From positions 63,662-127,661 of the forward strand of contig NZ_LMHZ01000002.1 of assembly GCF_001428545.1 (NCBI RefSeq): 64,000 nt of DNA. Reading direction: 5' to 3'. The DNA comes from Noviherbaspirillum sp. Root189. Its GTDB lineage: Bacteria; Pseudomonadota; Gammaproteobacteria; Burkholderiales; Burkholderiaceae_D. The notes beneath the pieces are model-generated. The model had not been told where the DNA came from. It made no database searches and worked only from the letters and a program-made list of their open reading frames with translations. The position numbers were made by a program, and so were the translations under genes. Below are positions 53,785 through 61,683 of the stretch, piece by piece; the first letter of the stretch is position 1, and the number at the start of each line of letters is the position of its first letter.

Positions 53785-54258
53785 TTAGGCATCACGTTTC
53801 TGCTCCTCCAACAAACGGCCCAATTCTTGAAGCTGAGCCATCGGAAAAGGATGTTCTGACCATTTATCCTCGTACCCTTGAGCACTTAGCTCATTCAAAA
53901 TTTTTTGTGCTGCGACATGTACTGCGTCGGCGAAGGTATCTGGTAGACACCGAGTATGAAATAGAAGCCTACCTTCATCATCGAGCTTGCCACTCCACAG
54001 CTCATTGAACTCCAAGATTTGAAGGTCGATTTCATTGATGCGCGACGTCGTTATTACCCATCGATACTCACCCGGCTCTTCATCGAAACCAAAGGCAACC
54101 CTATTGAAACCGGATATTACAGCGGTAGCTGCAAGCACAAGATTCCGTAGCGCGTCGGATAGGTATGAAGCAGTGACAACGCAGCTCGCTTCTTCATCAG
54201 AAAGCTCGCATTCTGCCCAGCCTGTCCCAGTCAATCGATAATCTATTTTGAGCCGCAT
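53785..54258 (-). CDS. Cassette gene, hypothetical
   Basis: A 157-residue acidic protein with no recognised family. It starts RLKIDYRLTGTGWAECEL and includes GFDEEPGEYRWVITT and a helical C-terminus (FADAVHVAAQKILNELSAQGYEDKW). This general style is common among cassette orphans. Its start is preceded by GTTAAACATCAT, the typical first-cassette boundary, and its stop codon TAA forms part of the next attC core. It is the first gene of the array in the minus direction. Confidence 0.7.
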   Translation of the reverse strand: MRLKIDYRLTGTGWAECELSDEEASCVVTASYLSDALRNLVLAATAVISGFNRVAFGFDEEPGEYRWVITTSRINEIDLQILEFNELWSGKLDDEGRLLFHTRCLPDTFADAVHVAAQKILNELSAQGYEDKWSEHPFPMAQLQELGRLLEEQKRDA

Positions 54259-54597
54259 ATGATGTTTAACTGTTGTACTTATACGGACAGCGAACGTCCG
54301 GTATGCACGGACATGTTACGCGCCCAAGTTATTGTTTTGAAAAAGGATGTTCAACATATCCCAAATTATACGGACACGTCTTACATGGACAGCAGCACAG
54401 GTCTCAAAATGACTACCTGGTGTTGAATTGCTGAGTACGGAAAACGAGAATTTTCAGGTCCTGTGGCAGTATTTTTTCACTTACTTGGCACATTTTTCAT
54501 TTTCCTTGGCATTCGACAAAAGCACTATGCTGCCTTAAACAAATCAATCGTTGTTTATATGAACGGCCTGATACGATATGCAGGACAAACCTTACAG
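54259..54597. other. Possible attI-like or attC-like leader of the cassette array
   Basis: Reading on the minus strand towards the first cassette gene, the sequence ends with GTTAAAC (GTTRRRY core), nine bases before the ATG. ACGGACA occurs three times (near 54286, 54315 and 54372) and a related TGGACA near 54389. Such repeated units could be integrase-binding repeats of an attI-like site or remnants of earlier attC sites. No integrase gene is in the window. Confidence 0.4.
54472..54511. repeat. Island-flanking repeat, two right copies
   Basis: Two tandem near-copies (54472-54490 and 54493-54511) of the left flanking repeat at 50457-50476, sharing TTTTTCA...CTTGGCA. They may mark an insertion boundary of the island. 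Confidence 0.5.
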
Positions 54598-55470
54598 CTA
54601 TCGCCGCTTGAACAGGTAGGGGCTGAGCGCCCTGGCTGACATGGAAACCACGTCACCTGGCTTCAGTGTGACAGCTTCGTCCTCGGAGGCGATGACTTCG
54701 AGCATGTCCTGCCCAACCAGCAGGGTGACGATATGGATCACCTCTTCGCGGCGAACCGCGAGGACTTGTGCCTGCAGATTCAGTCGCCCAGAAAGACGAT
54801 GCTGAAGAAACACCTCGGCCGGTGTACCGGATGCAACGACGTTTCCGGCTTCCAGCTTCAGCACGTGTTGCGACAGCTTGAACACTTCGCCGATGTCATG
54901 GCTGACAAGCAGGGTAGTCAATCCCAAGCGCTGATGCAGGTTCGCCAGTTCATCCTGCATTTCGGCGCGCAACGCCAGATCGAGCGCGGATAGTGGTTCA
55001 TCCAGCAGCAGCAAGCTGGGCTTACGTGCGACTGCACGCGCCAGCGCCACGCGCTGCTTCTGCCCGCCTGACAGGCTGACGGGCTTGCGGCCGGCCAGTT
55101 CCGAAAGCTCTGTGAGTTCGAGCAGTTCATCGACCCAGCCTGTATCGCGTTTGTCGATGGCATAGCCGATGTTCTCGCGCACGCTCAGGTTAGGAAACAG
55201 TGCGTAGTCCTGGAATACGAAACCGATCGAACGCTTCTGTGGCGGCAGGTTGATTCCGCTGGTACTGTCAAACCACACAGTGCCATTGACTACGATCCGA
55301 CCGCATTGCGGCTGCATCAATCCGGCGATCATCCGCAAGATGCTGGTCTTGCCGGCGCCCGACGGCCCGAACAAAGTGACGAAGCTTCCCGCAGCAATCC
55401 GCGTATCAACGGCCAGCGGCATGCTGCCGCCGGCGCCATGCAGTAAATGACGAAGCGAAATCTCCAGCAA
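54598..55470 (-). CDS. modC: Molybdate ABC transporter ATP-binding protein
   Basis: A 290-residue ABC ATPase. Walker A is GPSGAGKTS (about 35-43), the signature LSGGQKQR is near 133, and Walker B LLLLDEPLSALD follows, with the switch His in VSHD. The last 65 residues form a Mop-like TOBE domain that senses oxyanion. It is the last gene of modA-mop-modB-modC; modB ends directly before it with no gap. It energises molybdate (possibly tungstate) uptake. Confidence 0.92.
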   Translation of the reverse strand: MLEISLRHLLHGAGGSMPLAVDTRIAAGSFVTLFGPSGAGKTSILRMIAGLMQPQCGRIVVNGTVWFDSTSGINLPPQKRSIGFVFQDYALFPNLSVRENIGYAIDKRDTGWVDELLELTELSELAGRKPVSLSGGQKQRVALARAVARKPSLLLLDEPLSALDLALRAEMQDELANLHQRLGLTTLLVSHDIGEVFKLSQHVLKLEAGNVVASGTPAEVFLQHRLSGRLNLQAQVLAVRREEVIHIVTLLVGQDMLEVIASEDEAVTLKPGDVVSMSARALSPYLFKRR

Positions 55471-56151
55471 TCAGCCTCCTGTCCGCAGCAATTTCTTGTT
55501 CACGATATAGACAGTCAGCAGAATGCTGAAGCTCACCACGAACAGCACCAGCGCATAAAAATGCGCCGCCGCGTAATTAAGACTTTCGACCTCGTCATAA
55601 ATCGCGATCGACGCAACCTTGGTTACACCCGGAATATTCCCGCCTATCATCAGGATCACGCCGAATTCGCCGACGGTATGCGCGAAGCTCAACACCACGC
55701 CCGTCAACAGTGCGGGCTTGATGTTGGGTAACAGCACCCGAAATAAGGTACTCGTGTCTGATTTGCCCAAGGTGCGGGATGCTTCCAGCAATGACGGCGA
55801 CAGTCCCTGCAGGCCTGCCTGGACCGGATGCACCATGAAGGGGAGGCTGAAGATGATGGAGCCAACCACTAGTCCGGCGAAGCTGAACACCAGGCGGACA
55901 TGGAACCATTGCTCCAGCCACTGCCCGAACGCATTTTGCGGACTGAACGCCAGCAAAAGATAGAAACCAAGCACCGATGGCGGCAATACCAAGGGCATGC
56001 TGACCAGTGTTTCGATCACCGGTTTGAAACGCGTTGGCGTGGTCGCAATCCAGTAGGCGAGCGGGACGCCAATCAGCAACAGGAACAATGTCGTCAGCGC
56101 GGCAAGCCGGAACGTCAGCAGCAAAGGTTGCCAGTCATAGCTCATCATCAT
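55471..56151 (-). CDS. modB: Molybdate ABC transporter permease
   Basis: A 226-residue inner-membrane permease with five or six helices. It starts WQPLLLTFRLAALTTLFLLLIGVPLAYW and has the EAA-loop ASRTLGKSDTSTLFRVLLPNIKPALLTG that docks on ModC. The ATG at 56151 overlaps the preceding mop stop by four bases; two further ATG codons follow immediately. It forms the membrane channel with ModC and receives molybdate from ModA. Confidence 0.94.
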   Translation of the reverse strand: MMMSYDWQPLLLTFRLAALTTLFLLLIGVPLAYWIATTPTRFKPVIETLVSMPLVLPPSVLGFYLLLAFSPQNAFGQWLEQWFHVRLVFSFAGLVVGSIIFSLPFMVHPVQAGLQGLSPSLLEASRTLGKSDTSTLFRVLLPNIKPALLTGVVLSFAHTVGEFGVILMIGGNIPGVTKVASIAIYDEVESLNYAAAHFYALVLFVVSFSILLTVYIVNKKLLRTGG

Positions 56152-56552
56152 GGCGCCGGCACCACCGTCATTTCATTGGCCTTGATCAGTGCCTCGACCG
56201 ACACGCCCGGCGCAATCGCCAAGGCCTGCGCCGACCGTGTCGTAATCACCGAAGCAATACGGTATCCCTGAAAGTCCATCATCACCCTGCTCATCAGGCG
56301 ACCATGTTCGATGCTCGTCACCGTGCACGCAATGCGGTTGCGCAAGCTGATCTGGCCCATCAGATTTTTGGCCAGCGACACCTCCACTTCTTTGAACAAA
56401 AGCGTCACATCCATGCCCGGCTCCCATGCCGCTACTTCTTCGCCTGCACCGATCAACATGGCCGTGAAACGCTGCCCGGCGACGATTGCATCCACCAGCG
56501 CGATGCTGCCATGACTATCAATGGTGACGATCTGGCCGGGAAGCTGATTCAT
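56148..56552 (-). CDS. Molybdenum-pterin/oxyanion binding protein with two TOBE (Mop) domains
   Basis: A 134-residue cytoplasmic protein made of two TOBE/Mop repeats (about 1-66 and 67-134; the second contains MGQISLRNRIACTVTSI). Mop proteins bind and store molybdate or tungstate. The gene is inserted between modA and modB with four-base ATGA overlaps on both sides, so it is fully coupled. It may buffer oxyanion or act as a sensor in place of a ModE regulator, which is not in the window. Confidence 0.88.
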   Translation of the reverse strand: MNQLPGQIVTIDSHGSIALVDAIVAGQRFTAMLIGAGEEVAAWEPGMDVTLLFKEVEVSLAKNLMGQISLRNRIACTVTSIEHGRLMSRVMMDFQGYRIASVITTRSAQALAIAPGVSVEALIKANEMTVVPAP

Positions 56553-57301
56553 GGCAGAAGATATCCATAGCGCTGCAGAATGCTGCGCGCCGTGCCTGAC
56601 AGGACGAAATCATGGAATTGCTGCGCCAGCTGGCTATTGGTTCGCTGACCGTGCCGGAGAACCACGATGCCTTGTGCGATCGGCTGATAGGCTTCTTTGG
56701 GGAGCTCCACCCATTTCCCCTGGTTTTTCATTTCGGGAGAAACCACGACCGACTTGGCGGTAAAACCGGCTTCCGTCACGCTCGAATGAATGTACTGATT
56801 TGTTTGCGCAATGCTTTCACCAAATACCATCTTGTTCTTCAAGGACTCGTCTAGCTTGAAGTAGGCGAGCGCCTTGATGGTCTCTCGGCCATACGGCGCG
56901 GTCTTGGGATTGGCGACGGCAATCTTGCGCACCGCCGGTCCTGTCAATGCCGTTTGCCAGCGGCTGAGGTCGAGATCCTTCATCGTCCATAACACCAGCG
57001 CACCATAGGCATAGACCTTGGGTGCAGCAGTGGCGTGACCTTCGCTGTAAAGTTTTTCGGGATACTCCATGTCGGCGGACAGGAAGACATCGAAGGGCGC
57101 GCCGCTGGCGATCTGTGAAAAGAATTTTCCTGATGAATTGAAGACCGGTTTGATGTCGTGGCCAGTTTCCTTCTTGAATGCGGCCTGCAGGTCGTCAAAC
57201 GCATACCGCACATTTGCCGCGACGGCAACGGTCAAGGTATCGGCATGCGCACCGGACATGAACAAGATCAGCCCAAGCAATGGAATGAAGAAGCGATGCA
57301 T
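56549..57301 (-). CDS. modA: Molybdate ABC transporter substrate-binding protein
   Basis: A 250-residue periplasmic binding protein. The signal peptide (HRFFIPLLGLILFMSGAHA) is cleaved before DTLTVAVAANVRYAFDDL. The oxyanion-pocket stretches NSSGKFFSQIASGAPFDVFLSAD and VANPKTAPYGRETIKAL are typical of ModA. The gene heads the operon. It binds molybdate, and perhaps tungstate, which matters because the same window encodes an AOR-type enzyme. Confidence 0.94.
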   Translation of the reverse strand: MHRFFIPLLGLILFMSGAHADTLTVAVAANVRYAFDDLQAAFKKETGHDIKPVFNSSGKFFSQIASGAPFDVFLSADMEYPEKLYSEGHATAAPKVYAYGALVLWTMKDLDLSRWQTALTGPAVRKIAVANPKTAPYGRETIKALAYFKLDESLKNKMVFGESIAQTNQYIHSSVTEAGFTAKSVVVSPEMKNQGKWVELPKEAYQPIAQGIVVLRHGQRTNSQLAQQFHDFVLSGTARSILQRYGYLLP

Positions 57302-57391
57302 GCAGAAAAACGCCGTCCGTGAAAAATAATGTGAACTGCCATTGTGCGGAGTCGGCTGGCACGGAAGATGTCTCCAGGCACTGTGGCAACT

Positions 57392-57409
57392 ATATCGATG
57401 CGCTGATAT
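57392..57409. promoter_or_regulatory. ATATC-N8-GATAT repeat before modA, candidate ModE-type site
   Basis: A 5+8+5 inverted repeat about 90 bases upstream of modA. It is only loosely like the ModE box (TATAT half-sites). It is the only symmetric element I see in the 302-base gap between modA and rng. Confidence 0.35.
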
Positions 57410-57603
57410 TGTAATCCGGCGTGCGCATATCCATTCAGCTCAAGTGTGGCTGCCAGAATCCTGGATTGCCCTCTGCCGCTTTGGGGCTGCGACGCCCCTT
57501 GGCGTTGATAGTATTCGCAACAGATATGTGCATCGGCACCGTTATTAGCAATAAGAATCCGATTCGTGCTTATAAGAAAAGCGGGCAGTCAGCGGATAAG
57601 CGG

Positions 57604-59067
57604 CTACATCAGGATGATGTCGTACTGCTCCTGATGGTAGACATTTTCAACCTGTAAGGAAATCGGTTTGCCGATAAAGTCGCCCAGCATGGCGAGGTGC
57701 GGAGACTCTTCTTCAAGGAACATGTCGACCACTACCTGCGACGCTAGGATACGGAATTCCCGGGGGTTGAATTGTTTCGCTTCGCGCAGTAACTCGCGCA
57801 GAATTTCATAGCAGACGGTACGTGCGGTTTTTACCTGGCCCTTGCCTGAACAGGCGGGGCATACTTCACACAAAATATGCGCCAGCGATTCGCGCGTACG
57901 TTTGCGGGTCATCTCCACCAGACCGAGCGCGGAAAAGCCGGATACCGACACCTTGGTCCGGTCGCGCGACAGCGCCTTGTTCAGCTCGGCGAGCACCGCA
58001 TTGCGGTGCTCGACATTTTCCATATCAATGAAATCGAGAATGATGATACCGCCGAGATTACGCAACCGCAGCTGGCGCGCAATGGCATGTGCCGCTTCCA
58101 GATTGGTCTTGAAGATCGTATCGTCAAAATTGCGGCCGTTGACATAGCTGCCGGTATTGACGTCGATCGTCGTCATCGCCTCGGTCTGGTCGACGATCAG
58201 GTAGCCGCCCGACTTGAGGTCGACGCGGCGACCAAGCGCGCGCTGGATTTCTTCCTCGACGCCATACAAGTCAAACAGCGGCCGCTCGCCCGTGTAATGC
58301 ACGAGCTTCGACAGGACCGAAGGCGTGTAGGTATTGCCGAACTGCTGCAGCATCTGAAAATTTTCGCGCGAGTCGATCTGAATCGTCAATGTTTCATCAT
58401 TGACGAAATCGCGCAGTACGCGCTGGGCGAGGTTCAGGTCCTGGTAAAGCAGGTTGGGCGCGGGCCTTGTCTTGGCCTGTTGCGTGATGGTCGCCCAGGT
58501 CTTGCGCAGGTAGTCGACGTCCATCTGCAGATCGGTTTCCGATGCATCCTCCGCCATCGTGCGAATGATAAAACCACCTTTTTCTTCCGATGGCAGCAGC
58601 TTCTGCACCCGGCTCTTCAGCATCTCGCGCTCGGCTTCATTTTCAATGCGCTGAGAGATACCGATATGCGAATCCTGCGGCAGGTAGACCAGCATGCGGC
58701 CTGCGATCGAGATTTGCGTCGACAGACGAGCACCCTTGGTGCCTATCGGGTCCTTGATGACCTGCACCATGATGGCCTGGCCATCGTATAAAAGCTTTTC
58801 GATGGGGGTGGCCGGCGTGTTGGAATTGTCATGCGGGCGGGCTTCCCAGATATCGGCCACATGCAGGAAAGCGGCGCGTTCGAGACCGATATCGATGAAT
58901 GCCGATTGCATGCCGGGCAGGACGCGCACGACCTTGCCGAGATAAATATTGCCAGCCATGCCGCGCGACAGCGTGCGCTCGATGTGGAGTTCCTGCACCG
59001 CCCCCTGAAGAATCAATGCGACCCGGGTTTCCTGGGGGGTGATATTGATGAGGATGTCTTCGCTCAT
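57604..59067 (-). CDS. rng: Ribonuclease G
   Basis: A 487-residue RNase E/G family endoribonuclease that matures 16S rRNA 5' ends and cuts some mRNAs. An S1 domain at about 38-120 (MAGNIYLGKVVRVLPGMQSAFIDIG) precedes the RNase H-like catalytic domain with metal-ligand Asp in TTIDVNTGSYV and FIDMENVEHR. The Zn-link cysteines are in CEVCPACSGKG. The length matches RNase G, without the RNase E scaffold tail. The start at 59067 gives the usual SEDILINITPQETR N-terminus. Confidence 0.95.
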   Translation of the reverse strand: MSEDILINITPQETRVALILQGAVQELHIERTLSRGMAGNIYLGKVVRVLPGMQSAFIDIGLERAAFLHVADIWEARPHDNSNTPATPIEKLLYDGQAIMVQVIKDPIGTKGARLSTQISIAGRMLVYLPQDSHIGISQRIENEAEREMLKSRVQKLLPSEEKGGFIIRTMAEDASETDLQMDVDYLRKTWATITQQAKTRPAPNLLYQDLNLAQRVLRDFVNDETLTIQIDSRENFQMLQQFGNTYTPSVLSKLVHYTGERPLFDLYGVEEEIQRALGRRVDLKSGGYLIVDQTEAMTTIDVNTGSYVNGRNFDDTIFKTNLEAAHAIARQLRLRNLGGIIILDFIDMENVEHRNAVLAELNKALSRDRTKVSVSGFSALGLVEMTRKRTRESLAHILCEVCPACSGKGQVKTARTVCYEILRELLREAKQFNPREFRILASQVVVDMFLEEESPHLAMLGDFIGKPISLQVENVYHQEQYDIILM

Positions 59068-59166
59068 GAGCCTGTCGGGTGATGTTAAGTTGCAAGCGAA
59101 CCATGTCCACCGGCACGGCACCTTTGACCGGCGTCGCGCTGAAGCAAAGATGGTTCATTCTTATGG

Positions 59167-59271
59167 GTTCATTCCAAAATATGCGGCGGCGCGTGTGTTT
59201 CTCTAGTCAAATTCGACACTCAATCTTGACACGTGCGCCCGGAAACTACATCCACACATTTTGGAATGAAC
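59167..59271. repeat. 105 bp element with perfect 14 bp inverted repeats
   Basis: GTTCATTCCAAAAT (59167-59180) and ATTTTGGAATGAAC (59258-59271) are perfect inverted copies in the rng-maf gap. Partial pairing continues inward (GGCGCGTGT with ACACGTGCGCC). No frame is inside. It could fold into a large transcript hairpin after maf or be a small palindromic element. Confidence 0.6.
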
Positions 59272-59286
59272 GCATCATTCACCCGT

Positions 59287-59919
59287 TTAGCTGACAGAGC
59301 CCAGTACCGGGATCCCTGCCTGATTCAATAATTTTGCCGTTTCATGCAACGGCAGGCCCATGATGCCTGTGTAGCTGCCGGCAATATGCTCGATAAACAC
59401 CGAGGCGAGTCCCTGGATACCGTATCCACCGGCCTTGTCATAAGGTTCCGACGTTGCACAGTAGGCGCGCATCATTTCTTCGCTCAGCGTAGCGATGCGG
59501 ACATCCGAGACTTGCAGGGTCTGCCAGGTTTCATCGTCACGATGCAGCGCAACACTTGTCAGCACCTGATGCGTACGGCCGGACAGAGCGCGTAACATAT
59601 CCATCGCTTCGACCTGATCGGCAGGCTTGCCGAGAATGCGACCGTCGATGACAACCGTGGTGTCGGCGGACATCACCGGACGCGCGGGCAGACGGCGCAT
59701 CATCATCATTTTGCTCGCGAATTCGGCCTTCTCGCGAGTGACTCGGACAACATAGTCTTCGGCCTTTTCGCCCGACAGGACTTCTTCACTGACTTCCGGG
59801 CCGCGCGGTGCTGCGTCGCGGAGCAGGAGCAATTCAAATTCGACGCCGATCTGGCGCAACAATTCGCGACGTCGGGGGCTTTTGGATGCAAGGTAAATCT
59901 TGTTATCTGCCGGTTTCAT
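59287..59919 (-). CDS. maf: Maf/YhdE family nucleoside triphosphate pyrophosphatase
   Basis: A 210-residue house-cleaning pyrophosphatase that hydrolyses dTTP/UTP or modified NTPs. It begins with the P-loop-like LASKSPRRRELL; SADTTVVIDGRILGKP and YDKAGGYGIQG, with catalytic Asp and Lys, are the later signatures. The ATG at 59919 is used because upstream residues are not Maf-like. It lies 13 bases after rlmH. Confidence 0.94.
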   Translation of the reverse strand: MKPADNKIYLASKSPRRRELLRQIGVEFELLLLRDAAPRGPEVSEEVLSGEKAEDYVVRVTREKAEFASKMMMMRRLPARPVMSADTTVVIDGRILGKPADQVEAMDMLRALSGRTHQVLTSVALHRDDETWQTLQVSDVRIATLSEEMMRAYCATSEPYDKAGGYGIQGLASVFIEHIAGSYTGIMGLPLHETAKLLNQAGIPVLGSVS

Positions 59920-59932
59920 GAGACCAAATTCT

Positions 59933-60403
59933 TTAAACGCGGTGGTACGGATGATTTTGTGTGATGGACCAGGCCCGGTAAAGCTGTTCGGCGAGCAACA
60001 CGCGTACCATTCCATGCGGAAGCGTCAGGCTGGAAATTCTGACCAGCATGTCGGCCGAAGCCTTCAGGCCGGCGTCCAGACCATCTGCGCCCCCTATCAG
60101 AAATGTAACATCACGGCCGTCTTGTTGCCACTCCGTCAGAAAGCGGGACAGTTGCATGGTTGTTATGTCCTTGCCCCGCTCGTCAAGCGCGATGATGCGC
60201 GAGCCCTTCGGAATCGCCGCTTCAATCTTGACGCGTTCCAGCGCCATGACGGTTTCCGCAGTCTTGCTCCCTGAGCGCTCGACGGGTTTGATTTCCTTGA
60301 GCTGGATGCGGCATTCCGGCGGCATCCTTTTCGCGTACTCACCAAAGCCGTCCTCGATCCAGCCGGGCATTTTATGCCCAACCGCGGCAATTACAAGCTG
60401 CAT
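59933..60403 (-). CDS. rlmH: 23S rRNA pseudouridine-1915 N3-methyltransferase
   Basis: A 156-residue SPOUT methyltransferase that modifies pseudouridine 1915 in helix 69 of assembled ribosomes. The SAM-binding trefoil-knot motifs [17 protein letters not shown] and [20 protein letters not shown] are complete, and the protein ends in NHPYHR as in the family. It lies six bases after rsfS on the same strand. Confidence 0.96.
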   Translation of the reverse strand: MQLVIAAVGHKMPGWIEDGFGEYAKRMPPECRIQLKEIKPVERSGSKTAETVMALERVKIEAAIPKGSRIIALDERGKDITTMQLSRFLTEWQQDGRDVTFLIGGADGLDAGLKASADMLVRISSLTLPHGMVRVLLAEQLYRAWSITQNHPYHRV

Positions 60404-60409
60404 GACGGC

Positions 60410-61033
60410 TTATTCAGCGGTTTTCCGTGCCGGACGTTTGGCTGCGGTTTTGGCTGCCGTCTTGCGCGGTGCGGCGGTCTTGCCGGCAGCGACCTTGACG
60501 GTCTTGCCCACAGGGGCCTTTGGCTTCTTGGCTGCCGTGGTTTTGGCTGCGGTTTTTTTCACGGCCGTTTTGCGCGCCGGCTTCTTCTCTTCGTCGTCAA
60601 CCGTGGTCTGGCTTGCGGCGAGGTGGCGCGAGCGCTTCTTCGGTGCTTCTTCTTCCATATCCTCGGATGCGGTGCGCTTGGAAACACGCTTGGCCGCGCC
60701 GAACTTGACTTCCTTGTCGCCCCAGATTTCCTCGAGACGATAGTATTCGCGGATGGCCGGCTGCATGATATGCACAATCATGTCGCCGAGATCAACCAAT
60801 ACCCATTCCCCGGTGTCTTCACCTTCGATGCTGACGATACTGCCGCCTTTTTCCTTCACCTTGTCGCGTACCGAGGCGGCCAGCGCCTTGGTCTGGCGGT
60901 TGGAGGTGCCGGACGCGATCGCCAGTCGGTCGAACATGCTGGTCAGATGGACAGTGTCGTAAATGCGGATGTCCTGGGCCTTGACGTCCTCAAGCGCGTC
61001 GATCACGGTGGATTGGAGTTTTTTGATGTCCAT
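60410..61033 (-). CDS. rsfS: Ribosome silencing factor with histone-like Lys/Ala-rich tail
   Basis: A 207-residue protein. Residues 1-112 are a complete RsfS domain (DALEDVKAQDIRIYDT, SGTSNRQTKALA, GEWVLVDLGDMIVHIM, YYRLEEIW), which binds L14 and blocks subunit joining under starvation. From about 115 to the end there is a low-complexity tail of Lys, Ala, Thr and Pro (KKTAAKTTAAKKPKAP-like repeats) resembling histone H1. Usual RsfS proteins stop near 105-120 residues. The ATG overlaps the nadD stop (TAATG). Confidence 0.95.
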   Translation of the reverse strand: MDIKKLQSTVIDALEDVKAQDIRIYDTVHLTSMFDRLAIASGTSNRQTKALAASVRDKVKEKGGSIVSIEGEDTGEWVLVDLGDMIVHIMQPAIREYYRLEEIWGDKEVKFGAAKRVSKRTASEDMEEEAPKKRSRHLAASQTTVDDEEKKPARKTAVKKTAAKTTAAKKPKAPVGKTVKVAAGKTAAPRKTAAKTAAKRPARKTAE

Positions 61034-61683
61034 TAGCTTTTATAGAGATGATGTTGTTGGATATAGTCTAGCACCCCGCCCGGAACGAGCGTGGTGACGG
61101 GTTCGTCGTGTTGAAGCGCGGCACGTATTTGCGTAGCCGAAATATCGATCGCCAGGTTGGTGCCCAGCAGCGCCAAGCCATGCGGCGTCGTGCGAATCTG
61201 TTCTGCGGTTGCCCCGCGCCGGGAAAACTCACGGGCTACTTCGGGCGGCAGGACAGCGACATCGAAACCGGGGCGCGACGCCGCGCAAATATGCGCATGG
61301 TCGAACAGTGCCTGCCAGTCCTTCCAGGTATGTAGCTGCAGCAGCTGGTCGCCGCCGATCAGAAATGCCAGTGATACTTCCGGACCAAGCTGCGAACGCA
61401 TGGCCCGCAAGGTATCGATGGTGTACGAGGCATCATTGCGGTGAATCTCTTGCTCGTCGATGACCACCGTTACCGCAGTGCGCTCGAACGCCAGCCGCAG
61501 CATGGCGATGCGCTGCTGTGCACTGGCCTTGAGCGGCGGTTTTTGCCAGGGATTGCCCGCCGGAAGAAGTCGCAGCTCATCCGGCGCCAGCAGGGTGACG
61601 AAGTAATTCCCCAGCGCGACATGGCCGTTATGGACGGGATCAAAGCTCCCACCGAGCAAGGCGATGGAGCGGGTCACACCCAT
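61033..61683 (-). CDS. nadD: Nicotinate-nucleotide adenylyltransferase
   Basis: A 216-residue NaMN adenylyltransferase of NAD synthesis. The nucleotide-binding [14 protein letters not shown] motif is at 11-24 and the ISATQIR motif near the C-terminus; [16 protein letters not shown] is the middle signature. It overlaps hemF by ten bases and rsfS by one, so hemF-nadD-rsfS-rlmH-maf form one operon. Confidence 0.95.
   Translation of the reverse strand: MGVTRSIALLGGSFDPVHNGHVALGNYFVTLLAPDELRLLPAGNPWQKPPLKASAQQRIAMLRLAFERTAVTVVIDEQEIHRNDASYTIDTLRAMRSQLGPEVSLAFLIGGDQLLQLHTWKDWQALFDHAHICAASRPGFDVAVLPPEVAREFSRRGATAEQIRTTPHGLALLGTNLAIDISATQIRAALQHDEPVTTLVPGGVLDYIQQHHLYKS

Larger units (their letters stand above)
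51933..53790 (-). repeat. attC site split by the IS element
   Basis: The two halves are 53708-53790 and 51933-51939. On the minus strand the first half opens with GCCTAAC (53784-53790) directly at the end of the upstream cassette gene and runs to GTTAGCTCGGC (53711-53721). Deleting the IS and one AAC copy joins it to GTTAGGC (51933-51939), giving a site of about 87 bases with perfectly matched outer cores (GCCTAAC...GTTAGGC). Its arms match as TCGTTACTC against GAGTAACGA-type partners near the end. Confidence 0.8.
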
